A stretch of 64,000 bases of DNA from Pycnococcus provasolii (taxonomy: Eukaryota > Chlorophyta > Pseudoscourfieldiophyceae > Pseudoscourfieldiales > Pycnococcaceae): the NCBI GenBank assembly GCA_938743325.2, contig OW568870.1, forward strand, positions 372,001-436,000. The letters run 5' to 3'. The translations under genes and the position numbers were made by a program. Below, piece by piece: positions 1 to 10,184 of the stretch. The first letter of the stretch is position 1. The number at the start of each line of letters is the position of its first letter. A model generated the notes under the pieces. The model ran no database searches and had not been told where the DNA came from. It saw nothing but the letters and a program-made list of their open reading frames with translations.

Positions 1-1930
1 GGGCTTTGTGCTTAGCGTGCGCATGCTCGAGACTAGCACGGAGACCTTGCCTAGCCACAACACCTTTGCGATTCACGTTAATTGCATCGATGCGTTCGGC
101 CTCCTTCATGCCTTTAAACGACTCGCGAAGCGCAATGTCTTTCTCAAACTTGGCATCACCGCGAATCGGCGACGTGCGATTACGCTCCGCCTCATCTAGC
201 TCGGATAGGCGATCGACAGCATTCGGCATGCGTGCAACCACATCTGCAGCCTCCTCGACAGATTCCTCGTCGCCGCTGATTGGTGCTGATGACCAGTGCC
301 TCTGCAACATGGCACCAAGGGCGTACAGCGGAGCTCTACGAGACCAATTCATCGTACGAGCATACTCCGTCGCCGCTGTTCTCATCGCGTCGACACGTCT
401 TTCCTTCACCACCGTCGACAATGTCTTAAGTATCGTTTGCACGGAATCTGTGGCATTGTCGTCGCTGAGCAGCGCGTCAGGCAGGGTTACGACGGCTCCC
501 GCCCTTCGCAGATACCCATGCGACCGATGATTTCGTGCGAAGTGCAAGTTATCCACACCTTCTGATGCCTGCCTCTCGAACACCACAGGAATGCAACCGT
601 AGCTCATGGCAGTGAAGAAGTACGCGCGAAGAGAACGGTGCACCTCTTTGCCATGATCACCGTCGAGCGGCGGGTGCAGGCAAAACATTGACGTCGAAGC
701 AAGACGTGCCGCGCATGCTGACGGCATCGACTCGCCCTGAAGCGTCCTCTCCGCACGCTCGTCAATCACAACCGCGTGGTCGCCGTACCCGCCATTGTTG
801 CGCGGGTACCGTGCGAGAGCGCTGACGATGCGATGCATGTTTGAGCCTAATTTCGAGAAAGCGCCACGCGTCACGCTGAAGGACGAGTCTCCAAATCCAC
901 CCCAGAAAGAGAGTAGAAATGGCCGGTTGATCATCATCGGCGTCGGCGGTGTTGTTTTCTCGTCATCAGGAATATTGCCACGTATGTATGCCGGTCCCAG
1001 AGGTGCTGGCCATGGAACTACCACACAGCGGTTGCCGCATTCACACTCATCTTCGCCCTGGTCGGTGGCAGGCACGTCGCGCTCCATCCGCGCATCGTAC
1101 GGCGCATTGTTACGCCCACTGGCGTCGTGCGTGAGGAGAAAGAGGTAAGGGCGCGTGGCAAGTGCCGTGCGAAGCACGCGCGACGTGGCGACGCAGCACT
1201 CCGGAACGACGGCGAAGTGAGGGATATCGGTGCGAAGCGGCTCCCAGTCTTCGAGGCGTGCGCTGGGAACGAGCGCGAGGTGGGCCACTTCGATAGACTC
1301 CGTTATGAGGTGGTTGTTGTGGTGCAGGTATGATTTCAGCAGTGCCGCGGCGGATGCGAGAGCCGGTGCGCCACCCACCTGCACAGACTCTGTGTCACGC
1401 GTGAACTTTGAGTGTGCGATCTTCTCATCAGTATCCGCCGTGCGCGCCGTTCCCTTGGCGTCGTCGTCTCTTGCAAGCCCGTCGGTTCTGATTGCGCCGT
1501 CGTCGGACGTGGCAAAGTCGCACTGGTTTTGCGGTTCGAGTCCGGCAGCCTCAAAGGGCGTCGTTGACGGCGTCTGCGACGTTTTGTCTGGATATCTCAC
1601 TTCGAACGACGGGTAGAGGAAGATTTGTATATTTTTGTGCGGCGATTTTGGGTCGTCGGCCCATTTGGCGAGCGCGCCGATATCCGCGTTGAAGACAACG
1701 TCGCCGACTTTTTTGTGCGCCTGGTTGATTTTCGACGTGCTTCTCGGTTGGAATCGCTCTTTCGACGAAGTTTTATGCTTCTTGGCTGATGCGAAGGTGA
1801 CTCCAGAACATACTCCAGAAGGGGAAGGGGGGGCGCAGAGCAAGAGACATATTAACGGTAGGTAGCAGAGCCACCCTCCCCCCCAGGTCGATGTCCATGG
1901 CCAGGGGAGGAAACGCGCCATCGCCGCCAT
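1..1930 (-). CDS. Exostosin-like (GT47) glycosyltransferase, C-terminus off the left edge
   Basis: A minus-strand frame stays open from the ATG at 1930 to base 1 (about 643 codons), so the stop lies outside the window. The N-terminus has a short basic start and a hydrophobic stretch at about residues 20-45 (WLCYLPLICLLLC), fitting a type II Golgi signal anchor. The family signature is near residues 413-440: CLHPP, then a Ser/Arg-rich turn, then AMSYGCIPVVF, which matches the C-terminal exostosin block (usually CLxP..D....R..D....GCIPV). The family transfers sugars to cell-wall or matrix glycans in the Golgi; the donor and acceptor cannot be read from sequence. A second ATG lies at 1921 in the same frame. 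It is divergent from the NKAP-like gene at 2235. The family call is fairly secure; the substrate is unknown. Confidence 0.8.
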   Translation of the reverse strand, partial: MAAMARFLPWPWTSTWGGGWLCYLPLICLLLCAPPSPSGVCSGVTFASAKKHKTSSKERFQPRSTSKINQAHKKVGDVVFNADIGALAKWADDPKSPHKNIQIFLYPSFEVRYPDKTSQTPSTTPFEAAGLEPQNQCDFATSDDGAIRTDGLARDDDAKGTARTADTDEKIAHSKFTRDTESVQVGGAPALASAAALLKSYLHHNNHLITESIEVAHLALVPSARLEDWEPLRTDIPHFAVVPECCVATSRVLRTALATRPYLFLLTHDASGRNNAPYDARMERDVPATDQGEDECECGNRCVVVPWPAPLGPAYIRGNIPDDEKTTPPTPMMINRPFLLSFWGGFGDSSFSVTRGAFSKLGSNMHRIVSALARYPRNNGGYGDHAVVIDERAERTLQGESMPSACAARLASTSMFCLHPPLDGDHGKEVHRSLRAYFFTAMSYGCIPVVFERQASEGVDNLHFARNHRSHGYLRRAGAVVTLPDALLSDDNATDSVQTILKTLSTVVKERRVDAMRTAATEYARTMNWSRRAPLYALGAMLQRHWSSAPISGDEESVEEAADVVARMPNAVDRLSELDEAERNRTSPIRGDAKFEKDIALRESFKGMKEAERIDAINVNRKGVVARQGLRASLEHAHAKHKA

Positions 1931-3026
<1,096 letters not shown>

Positions 3027-3241
3027 GGTCAACAAGCTCAGCAACACATGTTTTTTTGTTTCATAGTTGGTAATACTTGTAAAGATGAAAATAAAATTCA
3101 AACAAACAAACAAACAAAAGTTCACAAAAACATCGTGACACAACAAAGAAAAAAGATAGAGATCAACCCAAAGTCCCGTCTTGTCACACGTCAAAACACC
3201 GCACCCCCCCCTCTTGCGCTCGCTTCACCTGTGATTCCTTT

Positions 3242-5407
3242 CTACTTGCCACGCCACTCGAGGATCGTGTTCACCACGGCGGGATCTGCCAGCGTCGACG
3301 TGTCGCCGATGCCATCCTCCTCGTGTGCGGCAATCTTTCGCAGAATCCTTCGCATGATCTTACCACTGCGCGTTTTCGGCAGTCCCGTCGGACACCAGTG
3401 AATCGTGTCTGGCGCCGCGAATGCTCCCACAATCGAGCGGACGGTCATAACGAGCTCCTTCTTCATCTCCGCCGTGAACTCCACACCCTCCTTCATCACC
3501 ACGAACGCGTAGATAGCCTGTCCCTTGATGTCATGCTCGTAGCCGACGACAGCCGCCTCGGCGCACTTGTCGTGCTCGACGAGCGCGCTCTCCACCTCCG
3601 CGGTACCGATGCGGTGTCCGGAGACGTTGATGACGTCGTCGACGCGGCCGGTGATCCAGAAGTACCCATCCTCGTCGCGGCGCGCGCCGTCACCGGTGAA
3701 GTAGAATCCTGGGTACGTCGAGAAGTACGTCTCCTCGAATCGCTGGTGGTTGCCCGCCACGGTTCGCATCATGCTCGGCCATGCGCCCTTGATGCACAGC
3801 ACACCCTCGCCCGGACCGGGGGGAAGCTCCTTGCCCGTCTGGCTGTCGACGAGTGTCGGCACGACGCCGAAGAAGGGACGCGAAGCGCTTCCCGGCTTCT
3901 GCGCAAAGGCACCGGGAAGAGGCGTGATCATGTGAGCACCCGTCTCCGTCTGCCACCACGTGTCGACGATCGGGCATTTCCTCTTGCCCACCACCTCGTG
4001 GTACCACTTCCAAGCCTCAGGGTTGATGGGCTCGCCAACCGATCCGAGCAGGCGCAGGGTGGACAGGTCGCGAGAGTTGACGACGTCGTCGCCGAAGCGG
4101 ATCAGGCTTCGGATGAGCGTGGGCGCGGTGTAAAACACCGTCACGCCGTACTTGTCGACAATATCCCAGCAGCGGCCTGCGTCGGGGTACGTGGGGACGC
4201 CCTCGAAGACGACGCACTTCGCCTTGGCGATGAGAGGCCCGTACGCGAGGTACGAGTGCCCCGTGATCCATCCCGCGTCGGCGGTGCACCAGAACACGTC
4301 GTCCGGCTTGTGGTCGAAGACGTACTTGAACGTCGCGTACGTGCCCACCATGTACCCGCCGGTGGTGTGCAGCACACCCTTGGGTGTTCCCGTGGAACCG
4401 GACGTGTAGAGGCGGAACAGAGGGTCCTCGCTGTCCATCCACTCGACGGGACTGTCTTTCGGCTGCGTGTCCACGACGTCCGACCAGTTGGCGTCAATGC
4501 TTTCGTCCCAGTTGCACTGCGCGAGGGGCAGTGCGGGGTGATCGTACACGACGACGCGTTCGACGTGCACGCCCTTGTCCTTGCTGAGCTTGATGCCCGC
4601 GTCCACCACCTTCTTGATGGGGATGGGCTTGGCGCCTCTCATGGTACCCGTGGATGTGAGAACCACCTTTGGTTTGGAGTCGACGAGCCGGCTGGCGAGC
4701 GCGTCGGCGGAGAAGCCTGCGAAGACGACGGAGTGCACGGCGCCAATGCGCGCACACGCGAGCATGGAGATGACAAGGTGAGGCACCATGGGAAGGTAGA
4801 TTGTGACGTTGTCCCCCTTTCCGACGCCGACGCTCCTGAGGTAGTTGGCGAGCTGGCAGACGCGCTCTTTGAGCTGCGCCCACGTCACGACTTCGTCTTG
4901 GTTCGTTTCGTTTCCCTCCCACAGCAGAGCCGTTCCCTTGGGGTCGGACGCCGCGTGCCTGTCGACGGCGTTGTAGCAGAGGTTCGTCTTTCCTCCCGGG
5001 AACCACGATATGCTGATGGGTCCCTTGCGCACGTCGAAGTTGAAGGAGTGCACGGGCTTGCTCTTGTCGTACGGCGTGTGCCAGTACAGTTCGTCAGCGA
5101 TTTTCCCCCAGAACTTCGCAGGTCTGTCGACGCTTTCGCGGTACATGTCGTTGTACTGCTTGAGCGAGCTAACGTGCGCGTTGTTAACGAACGACGCGGG
5201 TGGGTAGACGGTAGCGTTGAGTGCGGATTCTTTCATGGCAGCGTCGTGCACGGACGCCTCTCCTGTGGGTGAGGTGGAGTCCATGCGCGGGTCTAGCTTT
5301 ATATGGTACTTGCGCGCACGCCCAGCAATCCCATGGTCATTATTACCACCAAAACCACCAAAAGCACCACCACCACCAGGGAGGAGGCGGGACAAGAACG
5401 CGCCCAT
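3242..5407 (-). CDS. ACS: Acetyl-CoA synthetase (AMP-forming)
   Basis: A 721-residue member of the ANL superfamily that converts acetate, ATP and CoA to acetyl-CoA. Visible motifs are the P-loop-like YTSGSTGTPKGVLHT, the acetate-pocket segment DTWWQTETGAHM, the hinge/A8 region TGDGARRDEDGYFWITGRVDD followed by INVSGHRIGTAEVE, and the C-terminal PKTRSGKIMRRILRKIA whose SGK lysine is the catalytic lysine, reversibly acetylated in other organisms. The family usually has about 650 residues; the extra ~70 at the N-terminus (Gly-rich, several Arg and Lys, few acids) could be a targeting peptide, but this is not certain. The ATG at 5407 is the first in frame. It is convergent with the NKAP-like gene. 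Confidence 0.96.
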   Translation of the reverse strand: MGAFLSRLLPGGGGAFGGFGGNNDHGIAGRARKYHIKLDPRMDSTSPTGEASVHDAAMKESALNATVYPPASFVNNAHVSSLKQYNDMYRESVDRPAKFWGKIADELYWHTPYDKSKPVHSFNFDVRKGPISISWFPGGKTNLCYNAVDRHAASDPKGTALLWEGNETNQDEVVTWAQLKERVCQLANYLRSVGVGKGDNVTIYLPMVPHLVISMLACARIGAVHSVVFAGFSADALASRLVDSKPKVVLTSTGTMRGAKPIPIKKVVDAGIKLSKDKGVHVERVVVYDHPALPLAQCNWDESIDANWSDVVDTQPKDSPVEWMDSEDPLFRLYTSGSTGTPKGVLHTTGGYMVGTYATFKYVFDHKPDDVFWCTADAGWITGHSYLAYGPLIAKAKCVVFEGVPTYPDAGRCWDIVDKYGVTVFYTAPTLIRSLIRFGDDVVNSRDLSTLRLLGSVGEPINPEAWKWYHEVVGKRKCPIVDTWWQTETGAHMITPLPGAFAQKPGSASRPFFGVVPTLVDSQTGKELPPGPGEGVLCIKGAWPSMMRTVAGNHQRFEETYFSTYPGFYFTGDGARRDEDGYFWITGRVDDVINVSGHRIGTAEVESALVEHDKCAEAAVVGYEHDIKGQAIYAFVVMKEGVEFTAEMKKELVMTVRSIVGAFAAPDTIHWCPTGLPKTRSGKIMRRILRKIAAHEEDGIGDTSTLADPAVVNTILEWRGK

Positions 5408-5572
5408 TGATCACTCCAGTGCTGTGACTGTGATGATGAGGAGGCACACAAGCAAGGGAACAGACCGTGAAGGGAGGGAGGGTTTTCGGATTTCTGAGTT
5501 GGCAGACCCTTTCCGACAAGGTCCCAAGGGGGGAGGGAGTGACTGGGACAGGGACGAAAAATACCCAAACCC

Positions 5573-5758
5573 AAATCTTCAGTTCTACCACTACTTGTTT
5601 AATTGGGGTTTTTGATTGGGGGGAGTCGCTCGCGCCGCTGGTTCTGGGCGGCCGCCAGGAGGGTCACGGCCCCTCTCGAGACCCTCGGGTGGCCTCTCCC
5701 TTAGGGCTGCGCGCGCGTATCCACTCTTGCTGTTGGTTGCTTGCTTCGCAAACAACCT
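5573..5758 (+). repeat. Outer long direct repeat of the recombinase element (copy 1)
   Basis: 186 bp beginning AAATCTTCAG and ending CAAACAACCT. It matches 6956-7135 base for base apart from an additional 6-bp CACTAC unit. The short open frames inside it are duplicated with it and are not genes. Confidence 0.9.
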
Positions 5759-6955
5759 AACAGCCGCACTACACACGAGTAGTGGGAGGTCGAACACACG
5801 TCGGACGCGTCTTCGAGGGACGTAGTTTGTACACCGAAACGGTCTAAGTATCTACGCTTAGATCTAGACATCAGCAATCTTCGATTGGAAGTTTACTGTT
5901 TAGATCCTTAATCGATTGATTAATGGCTGACGCGCCGAACGAACTCGAGGTTCTGGAAGCTCGTCGCGAAATATTGCAGCTGGAGATTGCGCTCGCGCAG
6001 GAGCGCCGCGCAGCTGCAGAAGCTGAGCAGAAAGGCAAGAAGGCTGCCGACGAAGGAGGCGAGCCCACGTTAGATTACGTGGTGCCTGCCATCTATCCGG
6101 ACGCTCGCCACGCGGAGTCGCTACCTACGGCTGGGATTCTGCGTCGTGGCAAGCCAACCCTGCTTTCCTTGCCGTCGAACCCTGTTCTTCAGCACCTAGA
6201 GGCTGAATCGGTTAAACAGGGACACGCGTCGTCCCACAACGCGTGGATTTTCCGATCGATCGTGAGTGTCAGCGCATACCTGGAACTCGGGGTGCTGAGT
6301 CTGCAACAGGAGACCGACGACCGAGTGGAGGATTTAGCGACTTACGTCGAAGGAGAGCTGGACGTCGAGCGCGGAGACGACGGGAAACCGTTAGATCCAG
6401 ACGGAGACGCCCTGGTTCACTGGCCGCAGAACGGTCACCTGGCCGGTGACCGCGACGTGGCAAAAGCTGGGACGGATGCTCATGCGCTACGACCGGATGC
6501 GCCGTCGGGTGTGCTCGCGTGCGACGTACTTCTTCAACCTGGGTGAGAAGGCACGTGGCGACGCGTTTGCACGCTGGCTGCCGGTAGCGCTGAGAGCTGT
6601 AGGAGCTGCAGCCCCGCCCAACGGACATTACGCTCCCAAGAGCTTCCGCTCTGGGTTCGCGTCCGCGGTGACCGCGATGAACGTCTCGCCAGATCGACGT
6701 AACTACATCGCGGGCTGGGCTGCCAACTCGCATGCGGTCGGCACTCACTACGTCGACAACAGTGTCGTCGTTGATGACGCCGCCCGTTTCCTTTTTGGCC
6801 ACCTCATCGGCTTGCCGCCGCCTCCTGTGGAGGTGCCTGTCGCGCCTGTCGCGCCTTGGAGCTCGCCGCTGGCCAATTTGGCGTCACGATTGGTGACACT
6901 CGTCTCTCCTCTTCGTGGGGATACGTGACTATGATGGCAATACTGGCCCCCCCTA

Positions 6956-7135
6956 AAATCTTCAGTTCTACTTGTTTAATTGGGGTTTTTGATTGGGGGG
7001 AGTCGCTCGCGCCGCTGGTTCTGGGCGGCCGCCAGGAGGGTCACGGCCCCTCTCGAGACCCTCGGGTGGCCTCTCCCTTAGGGCTGCGCGCGCGTATCCA
7101 CTCTTGCTGTTGGTTGCTTGCTTCGCAAACAACCT
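6956..7135 (+). repeat. Inner long direct repeat of the recombinase element (copy 2)
   Basis: 180 bp, the partner of 5573-5758. It overlaps by three bases the 24-bp repeat at 6935-6958 whose second copy lies at 7229-7252. Confidence 0.9.
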
Positions 7136-7252
7136 CCCACCCTCCCTCCCTGTTGACTATAGTTGGTTACTGGAGCAGGAGACCTACTTTTGGTTTTAAT
7201 TTCGGTTTGTGTAAAAGATGACCTTCATTGGCAATACTGGCCCCCCCTAAAA

Positions 7253-8061
7253 CCCGTCAATGGTGGGATCCCCAAACGACGTTGGGGGAAATGGTGAGCC
7301 CCCCTGTCACCTGTGGGGGGAAAAGAAACAGTCGATGGAAAAAAGATATTTACTTTCCACGGCGTAGAGCACAGTCCCCTGGCAGTTAGGGTTAGGGTTA
7401 GGGTTAGGGTTAGGGTTAGGGTTAGGGTTCCTGGGGGAGTCCTCCTGGCAGCCTTCCGGGATTTTAATTCCGGGGACCCTCTGGTCAGTTCCTCTCGTAG
7501 ACCTCGGCTCATCCCCCCCTCCTCCCTCCTCCCTCCTGGGTGGGAATGGCTTATTTTTGGTTTTTAAATTCGGGGGTTCCTGCCATGTTTTGGCTTGCAG
7601 ATCACCCTAGTTAAGTTACACCTCTAGTCTAAGTTACACCTCTAAATTACTCTTTGTGGGTGTGCCTTAAACCCTAACGCGAGTCCATGCACGAACGTCT
7701 TGCATGCATGGACTCATCATAGGGGTAACCTTGGTCTTACCTAGTCCTTAGACTACAGTAGTCTACAGTAGTCTAGGTAAGGTCTAGCTCTTCCGTGGCT
7801 CAGAATCAACCAATGTCAATTTGATTGCGACACTTATTGATTTGTCACGACCAGTCAGTCACACTACTGTACGGTACCCGGTACGAGTTCCTGTCGTACT
7901 GTACCTGTACTGTACGGTAGTTCCCGGGGAAGAGGTGCCTGCACATTCTGGACTCTGGACGAGGAGACCTTCTCGGACCTTGCAAGAGTAGTGGCACTAC
8001 GATACTACAGGAGGCATTCACCACTGGCATCACCACCACCCTGGGAACGCCGGTCGTGGGT
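7253..8061. other. Non-coding stretch with hairpins and GTAC-rich palindromes
   Basis: About 800 bp without a supportable gene. It holds the telomere-type array (7386-7427), an 11-bp inverted repeat (GAGTCCATGCA at 7681-7691 and its complement at 7705-7715), a CAGTAGTCTA repeat near 7755-7775, and a cluster of GTACTGTAC/GGTACC palindromes at 7864-7920. The 3' part presumably carries the promoter of the FAD protein gene. Confidence 0.55.
7386..7427 (+). repeat. Interstitial telomere-type array (TTAGGG)7
   Basis: Seven perfect TTAGGG units with no interruption, inside a non-coding stretch just downstream of the recombinase element. It may be a scar of break repair or an internal seed of a former chromosome end. 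Together with the degenerate units near 2040-2080 it suggests that the species' telomere repeat is TTAGGG. Confidence 0.92.
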
Positions 8062-9426
8062 ATGACGACGGGTGCGGGAGGCAATATCGCCGTCATCGGA
8101 GGAACCGCATCCGGGATCGCACTCGCGCGCATGCTAGGTGCGCACGGACGAAGCGTCGACGTGTTCGCGAGCGGATTCGACCCCGCGCGATCCGTGCACG
8201 CCGCACACCCGCTGTGCGAGTACGCGCCGCCACACGTTCACGCCGCGGACGCGCCCGAGTGGCTTCGACGACGAGGTGTGATCGATCAAGATGGCAGACT
8301 GCGATGTGCGCCTTCGCTCGTTGCCGCCATGGCGGCAGAGTCAAGAGACCCAACAGGCAGACAAACGCTCGTCCGCTCGCGAACGGAACAGCCGATCGCC
8401 CTGGTAAGGAGCACGACGAACTCCTGGTTCGTTCGCGACGTGCTTGGCGCAGAGCTCGGGCCGTACACAACCGTGGTGATGACGCACGACGCCGCGCTGA
8501 GAACCGCACGCAAGGCGGCGGCGAAGGCACTGCTTGAGTCCGCACTCCCACACTCAGGGCCTATCATGGCCTCCCTTGCACGCGCCGTCTCGGCATCTGC
8601 GGTCGCCGCGATCGTCGAGTTTGCCCCGGGAGCCGTGCCTCGTACGGTTTCTGACGCGCTCGTCATCGACGGTGTTCCAGAGCTGCGCCTCGCTTCGCGC
8701 CATCCTGACGATGCTTCAAATCGCGGACTTCGAACGCGTCGTACTGGCGAGGCGTGGACACTCGTGTCCACTCCCGCCTTTGCGCGCCACGTGCGCTCGT
8801 CACCCGGTGGGAAGTGGGACAAGGCTGCGGCGGCCAAGTCGCTGGTCCAGGCGTTTGCCGCTCACGTGGGCAAGACCGATGCCATGTCACACTGGCGGCT
8901 CGTCGTGCCATGCTTCCTTTGGCAGGGCGCGGCGCCACTCACGCGTGTCGTGCCAGGCACGCCTCCCTTCGCGCTTGATGCGGAATCGGGGCTTGGCTTC
9001 TGCGGCGACATCTTTGCAGGTGTTGGCATCGTCGCTGGTATTCGCTCTGGCGAGGCGATAGCGACCGCTCTGCTCACACAAGTGCCGACGACTCACCTTC
9101 CCGGGGCACGAGCGTGGGAGTTCCGTCCGGAGGCTGATGGTGACGAGGACATTGCGTGCATCACTGGCCTAGACACGGGGCGTGCCGAACCTCAGGATGG
9201 CCTTGATCACACGTGGCCCGCTGCTGTAAAGCTTGCCCATGGCGCCAAGCTCGACAACGCTGACTCGCTCGCAAAGTACCGCCGTCGTGGTGTTGAGGAT
9301 CACGACAGAAAGGTTGCGCTTGCGATGGCAGAACCAACGGCAGAGCCGCGAGACGATGCTCGCGCACCTCCGCGACGCGCTCGCAGGCGCTCGGCCCGGA
9401 AGAAGCTGGATATCCTTATGCGATGA
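8062..9426 (+). CDS. FAD/NAD(P)-dependent oxidoreductase, renalase/amine-oxidase-like
   Basis: A 454-residue protein from the ATG at 8062. The N-terminus has a Rossmann dinucleotide fold, IAVIGGTASGIALARML followed by a beta strand ending VDVF, with the GxxxxG spacing of FAD flavoproteins slightly altered (GGTASG). Near residues 310-345 a GLGFCGDIFAGVGIVAGIRSG segment matches the FAD-binding C-terminal motif of renalase and monoamine-oxidase-like enzymes (usually GD followed by a small-residue helix). The last ~45 residues are strongly basic and probably disordered. Substrate and compartment cannot be inferred. The open frame extends slightly upstream without an ATG. The superfamily call is good; the exact family is tentative. 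Confidence 0.72.
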   Translation: MTTGAGGNIAVIGGTASGIALARMLGAHGRSVDVFASGFDPARSVHAAHPLCEYAPPHVHAADAPEWLRRRGVIDQDGRLRCAPSLVAAMAAESRDPTGRQTLVRSRTEQPIALVRSTTNSWFVRDVLGAELGPYTTVVMTHDAALRTARKAAAKALLESALPHSGPIMASLARAVSASAVAAIVEFAPGAVPRTVSDALVIDGVPELRLASRHPDDASNRGLRTRRTGEAWTLVSTPAFARHVRSSPGGKWDKAAAAKSLVQAFAAHVGKTDAMSHWRLVVPCFLWQGAAPLTRVVPGTPPFALDAESGLGFCGDIFAGVGIVAGIRSGEAIATALLTQVPTTHLPGARAWEFRPEADGDEDIACITGLDTGRAEPQDGLDHTWPAAVKLAHGAKLDNADSLAKYRRRGVEDHDRKVALAMAEPTAEPRDDARAPPRRARRRSARKKLDILMR

Positions 9427-10184
9427 AGAAAGATGGAAACCGACCGAGTGAGTGAGCGAACTAAGAATGTGCAGGTGCACCGTGCACGTCCTCGCGTACA
9501 GTATTTCTTAGTCTAACGATTACTGTAACGACAACTACTAACCTGAAATGTAATAAGACGACCGAATAGAGGCACAATTGTTCCACCAACCAAGAAAGTC
9601 ACACACACAAAGGGAATGCGGAACCTTGGAGTACAGTAAGGGATAAGGTAACTTAGGAGTATGTGACACAACGTGTGTGTGTGTGTGCCATAGGAGGCCG
9701 GTAGGAGCCTAGGAGGGAGAGCGTGGCACCTCCACCCTTCCTAAAGGTTTAAGGTGGTCCCGTCCCTCGCAGATTCCCTGGTTCCCCGACCATCCCCCCC
9801 TCTCGAGGGAAAGAACGAGGACGGTCCTTACGCTACCCATTTGAGGCTGGTTTGGCGCCCAAACCAACCACCCCTTTTCCAGTCCTTTTTGGTGAGATGC
9901 CAGACAGAGGTGCTGCCAGAGAAAGGTCCTTCGGCAAGGCCCTAGGAAGTACCCTTACCCAAGCGCGAGTAACCCCCAATCATTGCTTTTCTTTTGAATC
10001 GTGGTCCTACCCACCTGTCCTGTCCTACCCTAAGGTTACCCTAGGTGGAAGGAAGGAATCCTCGAGCAGTCGAGGGACGGTCCCTGAAAACGGGGCTGAA
10101 AAGTTTTTCCTTTTCGTCGAACCTTAAAAAGTTAAAAAAAAGACTTCTTAAACCTTAAGTGGCTCAAGTGGTACCAGGAAGAAG
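9427..10184. other. Intergenic region, no gene recognised
   Basis: 758 bp between two plus-strand genes. It contains a short (GT)n run at about 9673-9688 and AC-rich patches but no coding-like frame. The A/T-rich segment just before 10185 is presumably the promoter and leader of the coiled-coil gene. Confidence 0.5.

Larger units (their letters stand above)
5573..7252 (+). mobile_element. Tyrosine-recombinase element with split direct repeats (Ngaro/PAT/DIRS-like), degraded
   Basis: A 186-bp repeat at 5573-5758 recurs at 6956-7135 (180 bp), identical by eye except for one 6-bp copy-number difference. A second, 24-bp repeat (TGGCAATACTGG and following) lies at 6935-6958, abutting the inner copy, and again at 7229-7252. 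The order long repeat - coding region - short repeat - long repeat - short repeat resembles the A1-ORF-B1-A2-B2 split repeats of Ngaro/PAT-type tyrosine-recombinase retroelements. The coding region (about 5923-6928) has a recombinase-like C-terminal part with an SFR segment, a GWAANS segment and a later Tyr (THYVD). No reverse transcriptase is visible, and the coding region looks broken with about one break. Near-identical repeats imply recent insertion or recent homogenisation. A Crypton-like DNA element is the alternative. Confidence 0.6.

Noticed and set aside
1336-1554. 72-residue minus-strand frame in the exostosin region
   Set aside because: It lies in another frame of the exostosin gene, whose own frame is open to the window edge.
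3323-5272. 649-residue open frame antisense to acetyl-CoA synthetase
   Set aside because: It mirrors the codon periodicity of a highly conserved enzyme in GC-rich DNA, has no recognisable domain and a skewed His/Val/Arg composition typical of antisense shadows.
5616-7199. Two near-identical ~69-residue frames starting MGGVARAAGSGR
   Set aside because: They lie inside the duplicated long repeats of the recombinase element, so their similarity reflects DNA repeat identity and not two genes.
8056-8061. GTG at 8056 considered as the start of the FAD protein
   Set aside because: The ATG at 8062 gives the Rossmann fold at the expected distance, and GTG starts are not usual in eukaryotic nuclear genes. 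The same reasoning moved the starts of GT29, RCE1, quinolinate synthase and QPRT to their first ATGs.
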